Shown here: one piece after another, positions 5,735 to 10,231 of the stretch
Numbering within the stretch: the first letter of the stretch is position 1
Layout: each line of letters starts with the position of its first letter
Assembly (NCBI GenBank): GCA_016177905.1
Contig: JACOUK010000097.1
Coordinates: 1-10,231, forward strand
DNA from: Candidatus Spechtiibacteriota bacterium
Lineage (GTDB): Bacteria; Patescibacteriota; Minisyncoccia; Spechtbacterales; HO2-43-30
Direction: 5' to 3'
DNA length: 10,231 nt
The notes under the pieces: model-generated
What the model saw: the letters and a program-made list of their open reading frames with translations, nothing else
The model's database searches: none
What the model was told of the DNA's origin: nothing
Program-made: the position numbers and the translations under genes

Positions 5735-6523
5735 GTGCCTTTCTATCCTTTCGTCTTTTTATTTGGACTCATGGCAGGCAGTTTTTTGAACGTCGTTATT
5801 TATCGTCTCGATACCGGCGAATCAATAATCAAGAAGCGTTCGCATTGTATAAAATGCGGTCATGAGCTTGCCTGGTATGAGCTAGTGCCAGTCGTAAGTT
5901 TTTTGATACAAAAAGGCAAATGCCGTGCGTGCGAGGCATCTATTTCATTGCAATATCCTACAGTAGAAATAACAACAGGTTTGCTATTTCTGCTCATTTT
6001 TAATCAACTGCTGATTTCTGGGTTTTTAAACACCAGTTACTACCTCATAATCGCAAGCCTGCTGATCGTGATTGCTGTTTTTGACCTTAAGCATTTTCTC
6101 ATTCCAGACAAAATAGTTTACCCGGCAATTGTGCTCGTAGCGTTGTACAAATTTTTTGAGTTTTTGGCGCCGAATAATTGGGGTTTCAGTGGAAATGTAT
6201 CTCCCTTGTATATTCCTCTCCTTACAGCGCTTTTCGCTTCAGCCTTTTTCGCCGCAATTTTCTTTATATCCAGGGGGAAATGGCTTGGATTCGGAGATGT
6301 GAAACTCGCGTTTTTGATCGCACTGTTTTTGAGTTGGCCTAAGATTCTGGTAGCTTTGTTCGCTGGGTTTATCCTCGGTGGTATAATAGGAATAGGGCTT
6401 ATCGCGATTCATAAAAAGACGATGAAGAGCCAAGTGCCTTTTGGTCCGTTTCTTGTGGCAGGGACTTTCATTGCAATGTTTTTTGGAGATTGGATTTTGA
6501 ATTGGTATATAGCGTTACTTTGA
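5735..6523 (+). CDS. pilD: Prepilin peptidase / N-methyltransferase PilD (A24 family)
   Basis: Polytopic membrane aspartyl protease of 262 residues that cleaves prepilin leaders after Gly(-1) and methylates the new N-terminus. The N-terminal domain has GSFLNVVIYRL (residues 15-25) and two CxxC pairs (C38/C41, C63/C66), the zinc-type site of bifunctional enzymes, then LQYPTVE. The catalytic aspartates are D117 in VFDLKHFLIPD and D188 in GFGDVK. The C-terminal VPFGPFLVAG is also typical. Several hydrophobic spans are seen and the length is normal. The GTG start is chosen because the family N-terminus begins there and TATAAT lies 6 nt upstream; there is no Shine-Dalgarno sequence. The stop overlaps the next start by one base (TGATG). 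Its substrates should be the seven prepilins encoded on both sides. Confidence 0.96.
   Translation: MPFYPFVFLFGLMAGSFLNVVIYRLDTGESIIKKRSHCIKCGHELAWYELVPVVSFLIQKGKCRACEASISLQYPTVEITTGLLFLLIFNQLLISGFLNTSYYLIIASLLIVIAVFDLKHFLIPDKIVYPAIVLVALYKFFEFLAPNNWGFSGNVSPLYIPLLTALFASAFFAAIFFISRGKWLGFGDVKLAFLIALFLSWPKILVALFAGFILGGIIGIGLIAIHKKTMKSQVPFGPFLVAGTFIAMFFGDWILNWYIALL
6379..6387 (+). promoter_or_regulatory. Possible intragenic extended -10 element
   Basis: TGGTATAAT, identical to 1290-1298, lies inside pilD about 135 nt before the first minor-pilin gene. It encodes Gly-Ile-Ile here as well. No -35 is apparent. It could give separate minor-pilin expression or be a by-product of coding. Confidence 0.22.
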
Positions 6524-7026
6524 TGAAAAATAAAAATGGTTTTACGCTCATTGAGCTTACTGTTGTCATCACCATTATCGGACTTTTATCATCTGTTTTG
6601 TTCGTAAATTATCGCGCGGGAGGGCAGAATTTACGAGAACGAAGATCGATTCAAGCGATTGCTCAAGCCGTACGAACGGCCCAAAATAGGGCGCTCGCAT
6701 CTGATTGCGCGACTCCTCCATGCAGATTTGGCGCGCACTTCGACACGTCTTTGTCGACTTTCTTTATTTTTGTGGATCTGGGCGCGAAGAACGGCCGATA
6801 CGACAGCGGTGAAGAAATTGAAACACAACAGTTTGAGACAGGCATCGAGATTACTGATATCCAGCCAAATTACAGTTGCAACACGGCAAAGTGCGGCGAT
6901 GTGCTTTTTGATCCGCCGGATCCCTCAACCATTTTTTCCCCATCTGGCGTTGATTCTTTGACTGTTACTATAACGGGCGGAAAAAAAGTAACCGCGGAGA
7001 AGGGAGGAAGCGTTGACGTGAATTAG
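6523..7026 (+). CDS. Minor prepilin, FimT/GspH type
   Basis: A prepilin of 167 residues. The leader MKNKNG is followed by FTLIELTVVITIIGLLSSVL with Gly at -1 and Glu at +5. Downstream, RRSIQAIAQAVRTAQNRALASD matches the helix of FimT/GspH pseudopilins (A-x-x-x-x-R-x-A-x-N-R-A), and a beta-rich domain follows. Four cysteines come in two close pairs (SDCATPPC, YSCNTAKC). The ATG at 6523 overlaps the pilD stop by one base, implying coupled translation; an in-frame TTG at 6490 inside pilD is less likely because it gives a long leader. As first of the four minor pilins it would be the H-type subunit of the tip complex. Confidence 0.85.
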   Translation: MKNKNGFTLIELTVVITIIGLLSSVLFVNYRAGGQNLRERRSIQAIAQAVRTAQNRALASDCATPPCRFGAHFDTSLSTFFIFVDLGAKNGRYDSGEEIETQQFETGIEITDIQPNYSCNTAKCGDVLFDPPDPSTIFSPSGVDSLTVTITGGKKVTAEKGGSVDVN

Positions 7027-7038
7027 CAGTAATTTTTA

Positions 7039-7551
7039 ATGAAAGGATTTTCACTTCTTGAAATTATTATCGCGATTGCTGTGCTTGGAAGCGGCATCGC
7101 GGGAGCGATAGCGCTTATTAATCAGACAGTTGTAACTGGCGTTTTTGCTCAAAAACAGCTTATCGGCGCTCATTTGGCGCAAGAGGGGGTCGAGGTTATG
7201 CACAATATTCGCAACACAAATTGGATTAAGCAAAATAGCGACCCCGCAATTCTCTGGGACGGCGGACTTACCGATGGGAATTCCTGCGTGAATTTTAATT
7301 CTGCTTCGCTTTCCGATGCGGGATTTGCCGCTGGTTCTTGCGATAGCCCGGCGCAAAGAACGCTTTATTTTTTGAATAATCGTTATATTCATAGCCCCAC
7401 GGGCGTTGGGAGCGCTACGAATTTTTTTCGTTACATTTCCATAGCTCATGGCGTGGATTCTGATGCGAAGACGTTTGTGCGTCTGACGAGCACCGTAAGT
7501 TGGGATAAAGGCTCAATAAGCGTGGAGGAGGTATTGTATGATTGGAGATAA
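7039..7551 (+). CDS. Minor prepilin, PilV/GspI type
   Basis: A prepilin of 170 residues with an extremely short leader, MKG, then FSLLEIIIAIAVLGSGIAGAI: Gly at -1, Glu at +5, and the SLLE form common in PilV/GspI. A segment near residues 46-60 (HLAQEGVEVMHNIRNTNW) matches the A-x-E-G-x-E-x-x-x-N-x-R stretch of this family. Two cysteines (NSC, GSC) lie about 18 residues apart in the globular domain. It starts 12 nt after the previous gene with no Shine-Dalgarno sequence nearby, and its 3' end overlaps the next gene by 14 nt. By family and position it would be the I-type subunit of the tip complex. Confidence 0.85.
   Translation: MKGFSLLEIIIAIAVLGSGIAGAIALINQTVVTGVFAQKQLIGAHLAQEGVEVMHNIRNTNWIKQNSDPAILWDGGLTDGNSCVNFNSASLSDAGFAAGSCDSPAQRTLYFLNNRYIHSPTGVGSATNFFRYISIAHGVDSDAKTFVRLTSTVSWDKGSISVEEVLYDWR
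7527..7531 (+). promoter_or_regulatory. Strong Shine-Dalgarno site for the PilW-like gene
   Basis: GGAGG lies 6 nt before the ATG at 7538, inside the end of the PilV-like gene. It is the only textbook ribosome binding site in front of any start in the window, and it supports ATG 7538. A second GGAG at 7544-7547 stands 8 nt before the in-frame ATG at 7556, so both starts could be used. Confidence 0.7.
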
Positions 7552-8086
7552 AGGCATGCAAAAGGGTTTTACATTACTTGAAATTATTGTCGCGGCTACG
7601 ATTTTTGCGATTGCTTCAAGCGCGATTTCAGCGCTTTTTCTTGTCGGAGTGAAGGGGCAGAGAAACGCGCTCGCGACACAGAATGTGGTAGAAAATACGC
7701 GGCTGGCACTCGAGCTGATGTCGCGGCAGATTCGCATGGCCCAGCGCGATGAAACAGGGAGTTGCGTCGGTGAGCAAAAGACAACGTTTAATGCCGGCGG
7801 GGCCACACTTACGTTTCTTGATTCGCTTGGAAGATGCGTCACGTATCAGACGGCGGGAAATAAAATACAGATGAAACAGGGAAGCGGAGCGTTTTTAGAT
7901 TTAACATCAGATGATATTTTGGTCGAGACTCTTGAATTCGAAGTTTCGGGGAGACTAGCAACTGACGGAGTCCAGCCGCGAGTAACAATGTTTCTCGCCG
8001 CGAAAGCTAGCGGGACAAAGCCGGAAGACGCGGTTAAGATTCTGCTTGAGACAACAGCGTCAGTAAGAAATTTGGATGTGCCATGA
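7538..8086 (+). CDS. Minor prepilin, PilW/GspJ type
   Basis: A prepilin of 182 residues from ATG 7538, or 176 from ATG 7556 (MQKG leader). The cleavage site is KG followed by FTLLEIIVAATIFAIASSAI, with Glu at +5. The segment NTRLALELMSRQIRMAQRDE (about residues 53-72) is the hallmark LALE-x-x-S-R-x-I-R-x-A of PilW/GspJ. Beta-rich stretches follow (TLTFLDSLGRCVTY, DDILVETLEFEV). Two cysteines. The start overlaps the PilV-like gene by 14 nt and is served by GGAGG; the stop overlaps the next start as ATGA. It would be the J-type subunit, partnering the I- and K-types at the pilus tip. Confidence 0.87.
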   Translation: MIGDKGMQKGFTLLEIIVAATIFAIASSAISALFLVGVKGQRNALATQNVVENTRLALELMSRQIRMAQRDETGSCVGEQKTTFNAGGATLTFLDSLGRCVTYQTAGNKIQMKQGSGAFLDLTSDDILVETLEFEVSGRLATDGVQPRVTMFLAAKASGTKPEDAVKILLETTASVRNLDVP

Positions 8087-8511
8087 AAAAAATTTTCTCG
8101 CTTCGTACAATCTCACATAGCGCGGTAATTTTTCGCGAGAAAGGCATTGCGATAGTGCTGGCGCTTTTAGTGTTGAGCAGCGTTCTTGCGATAGCGCTTG
8201 GAATCTCGACAATTCTTTTGAAAGAAGTTCAATTTGGGAAAAGCGCGGGGTTTTATATCCCCGCCCTTTTTGCCGCGGATTCAGGAATTGAAAAGATACT
8301 CATAGTACGAAATGATCCCAATCAATTTACCGGATGTAAGACAAGGGCAGACGCGCTTACGCGCGATGACTGCAAGCTCTCAAACGGGGCGCTATTCTGG
8401 GTGAAAATTCGAGCGAAAGCGACAGATCCAACTTGTCAAGCGGAGAATTTTTGCGTAGAATCAACTGGAGAATATCAGGGGACTCGACGCGCGATCGAAG
8501 CAAATTATTAA
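8083..8511 (+). CDS. Minor prepilin-like protein, PilX/GspK type (short)
   Basis: A 142-residue protein with a basic 21-residue leader ending REKG, then IAIVLALLVLSSVLAIALGIS. It lacks Phe at +1 and has Leu instead of Glu at +5, as in PilX/GspK tip pilins. The segment LFAADSGIEKILIVRNDP matches the A-x-x-A-x-S-G-x-E motif after the PilX N-terminal helix. Four cysteines (TGC, DDC, PTC, NFC) lie in the small globular part. It is far shorter than GspK (roughly 300 residues), so the extra alpha domain of GspK is absent. It overlaps the PilW-like gene by 4 nt (ATGA). Its place after H-, I- and J-type genes supports the K-type call. Confidence 0.8.
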   Translation: MKKIFSLRTISHSAVIFREKGIAIVLALLVLSSVLAIALGISTILLKEVQFGKSAGFYIPALFAADSGIEKILIVRNDPNQFTGCKTRADALTRDDCKLSNGALFWVKIRAKATDPTCQAENFCVESTGEYQGTRRAIEANY

Positions 8512-8535
8512 ACTCATTTCTGCGATTACTACAGC

Positions 8536-10231
8536 ATGACGAGACGGCTAGAAGCAAAAAAACGGATAGAAAAACTTCGGGAGGTGATCAATTATCACCG
8601 ATATTTGTATCATGTCCTTGATCGGCAGGAGATTTCTGATGCGGCCCTTGATTCGTTGAAGAATGAACTTGTCAAACTCGAGCGAGATTTTCCGGAATTT
8701 ATAACTCCGGATTCTCCGACCCAGCGCGTTGGCGGCGAGCCTCTCGATAAGTTTGAGAAGGTTCTGCACAGAGTCCCCATGCTTTCTATCGACGACATTT
8801 TTTTAGAAGAAGAAATCAAAGATTGGGGATCGTATATCAGGCGCTTGGAACCAAACGCGCGCTTTTCCTATTTTTGCGAATTGAAGATCGACGGCTTCGC
8901 GATAAGTTTGCTGTACAAAAACGGGATGTTGCGCCGCGCTTCAACGCGCGGAAATGGAAGAATAGGGGAAGATGTGACTCAAAATATCAAGACCATTGAA
9001 GGTATTCCTTTGCGGATTGAGTGCTACGGAGACAAAATTTCTCCCGCTATAAAAAAGAAAATCGAGGAGATGCTGATAGATGGCGAGCTTGAGATTCGGG
9101 GGGAAGTGTACATGGATAAAAAAACTTTCGAGAGAGTGAATCGCGAGCAACGGAAGAAAGGGGAGAAAGAGTACGCGAATCCCCGGAATCTTGCCGCCGG
9201 GTCTATACGGCAGCTTGATTCAAAACTTACCGCGTCGCGAAATCTTCAATTTTTTGCCTACGATATCGTAGGAGAGGTTGGGCAAAGACTTCACAGCGAA
9301 GAGCACGAAATCGCGCGGGCTCTTGGATTCCGCACAGATCCATACGCAAAAATTTGCGGTGATTCAGAAGAGATTTTTGAATTTTGGGAGCATATTTCGA
9401 AAGAACGGGAAAGGCTTGCCTATCAGATTGACGGGATTGTAATAAGCGTTGATGAGAACGCACTTTTTGAAAAACTTGGGGTCGCCGGGAAAAGCCCGAG
9501 AGGGATACGCGCCTTCAAGTTTGCTCCAAAAGAAGCAATAACGACCATTAAAGAGATTCAGGTGCAAGTGGGCCGCACTGGCGCTCTTACCCCGATTGCT
9601 CATTTGGAGCCAGTGCAGATTGGCGGAGTCTTTGTGAGTCGCGCGACACTCCACAATCAGGATGAGATTGATCGCCTCGATGTCCGGGTTGGCGATACGG
9701 TAATCGTGGGACGCGCGGGAGATGTGATCCCCGACGTACTTTCTGTTGTGAAGAATTTGCGAACAGGGAAGGAGAGGAAATTTGAGGTGCCGAAAATTTG
9801 CCCGGAATGCGGAGGAAAAGTCTCAAAAAGCAAAGAGGTTATTCTCCGTTGTCTGAATCTTCGATGCCCCGCGCGGTCGCGCAAGTACCTGCACTTTTTT
9901 GTTTCAAAGAAAGCGTTTGATATCGAGGGTCTTGGGCCTAAAACAATAGATCTGCTTGTGGACGCCGGGCTTATTTCAAGCGCCCCAGATCTTTTTGATC
10001 TTGCAGAAGGGGATCTCATGCCCCTTCAAAGATTTGAGCAAAAATCTTCGCGTAATATTGTCGCCGCGATCGAAAAAAGCAAGCATATATCGCTCGCGAG
10101 ATTTTTGTACGCGCTGGGAATACGGCATGTTGGCGAGGAGACCACGCGAGATCTTGCTCAATATTTTGGCAGTATACGGAATATCGAGAAAGCGAGTGTT
10201 CAGGACTTGAGAAATATCCCGGATATCGGAG
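8536..10231 (+). CDS. ligA: NAD+-dependent DNA ligase LigA, 3'-truncated
   Basis: Joins 3'-OH/5'-phosphate nicks using NAD+ in replication and repair. 565 codons are visible and the frame runs off the window; E. coli LigA has 671 residues. Domain Ia: YLYHV and EISDAALDSL (residues 23-41). Next comes SPTQRVGG and an adenylation domain with ELKIDG (Lys117, the AMP-acceptor, near E. coli K115), STRGNGRIGEDVT, GEVYM, NPRNLAAGSIRQLD, QIDGIVISVD and AFKFAPKEA (Lys328). OB fold: VQVGRTGALTP. Zinc finger: C422, C425, C439, C444. The helix-hairpin-helix region is cut at the window edge and the BRCT domain is not seen. Leu38 replaces the usual Tyr and Ser304 the usual Lys. It starts 24 nt after the PilX-like gene, with no terminator and no Shine-Dalgarno sequence between, so it may share the pilus transcript. 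Confidence 0.96.
   Translation, partial: MTRRLEAKKRIEKLREVINYHRYLYHVLDRQEISDAALDSLKNELVKLERDFPEFITPDSPTQRVGGEPLDKFEKVLHRVPMLSIDDIFLEEEIKDWGSYIRRLEPNARFSYFCELKIDGFAISLLYKNGMLRRASTRGNGRIGEDVTQNIKTIEGIPLRIECYGDKISPAIKKKIEEMLIDGELEIRGEVYMDKKTFERVNREQRKKGEKEYANPRNLAAGSIRQLDSKLTASRNLQFFAYDIVGEVGQRLHSEEHEIARALGFRTDPYAKICGDSEEIFEFWEHISKERERLAYQIDGIVISVDENALFEKLGVAGKSPRGIRAFKFAPKEAITTIKEIQVQVGRTGALTPIAHLEPVQIGGVFVSRATLHNQDEIDRLDVRVGDTVIVGRAGDVIPDVLSVVKNLRTGKERKFEVPKICPECGGKVSKSKEVILRCLNLRCPARSRKYLHFFVSKKAFDIEGLGPKTIDLLVDAGLISSAPDLFDLAEGDLMPLQRFEQKSSRNIVAAIEKSKHISLARFLYALGIRHVGEETTRDLAQYFGSIRNIEKASVQDLRNIPDIG

Noticed and set aside
6490..6492. TTG as start of the FimT-like pilin
   Set aside because: It lies inside pilD and adds 11 residues before an already ideal MKNKNG leader, whose ATG overlaps the pilD stop.
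1..10231. Recoded TGA (Gracilibacteria/SR1-type code)
   Set aside because: TGA ends pilC, pilD and the PilW-like gene at the expected protein ends, and no gene needs readthrough.
1..10231. CRISPR array, tRNA, rRNA, insertion sequence or riboswitch
   Set aside because: No spaced direct repeats, cloverleaf, transposase or long structured leader was seen; gaps between genes are all under 90 nt.

Overview
The window is almost wholly coding, all on the + strand, and holds most of a type IV pilus (T4P) locus followed by the start of the NAD+-dependent DNA ligase gene. The order is pilB (5' end cut off) - CheY-like receiver - pilT - pilC - three major-type prepilins - terminator - pilD prepilin peptidase - four minor prepilins matching the H-I-J-K types (FimT/GspH, PilV/GspI, PilW/GspJ, PilX/GspK) - ligA (3' end cut off). 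The short genes, the lone receiver between the two motor ATPases, the pilin type (FTLIELLVV followed by an AR-x-x-x-RD/R helix) and the diverged LigA suggest a Candidate Phyla Radiation (Patescibacteria, probably Parcubacteria-like) genome. That placement is inference from style; there is no rRNA or other strong marker here. TGA is used as a normal stop (pilC, pilD, pilW-like), so the code is standard, not the TGA=Gly code of Gracilibacteria.

Layout. 1-2826: motor block, pilB, receiver and pilT, with very short gaps. 2839-4047: platform protein PilC. 4048-4095: gap with a perfect DnaA-box 9-mer and a -10-like element placed as for a leaderless start. 4096-5652: three prepilins; the second carries a small palindrome inside its leader-coding sequence. 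5653-5734: strong hairpin terminator followed at once by TATAAT and a GTG start (pilD). 5735-8511: pilD plus four minor prepilins, linked by 1-, 14- and 4-nt overlaps (one 12-nt gap). 8536-10231: ligA, 565 codons visible.

How they work together. PilD trims the leaders of the seven prepilins and would methylate the new N-termini. PilB powers assembly on PilC, PilT powers retraction, and the H-I-J-K-type minor pilins would form the priming tip complex. The receiver may tune the balance of the two motors. No PilM/N/O/P/Q gene is visible; a missing secretin would fit a cell without an outer membrane, but the locus is cut at its left edge.

The parts most worth a second look are the near absence of Shine-Dalgarno sequences together with -10 elements 6-10 nt before start codons, the palindrome embedded in a pilin leader, even cysteine counts in all seven pilins, an Ala at the -1 cleavage position of pilin 1, and substitutions in LigA at two normally conserved positions. 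I found no CRISPR array, RNA gene, transposon or clearly new multi-gene system.
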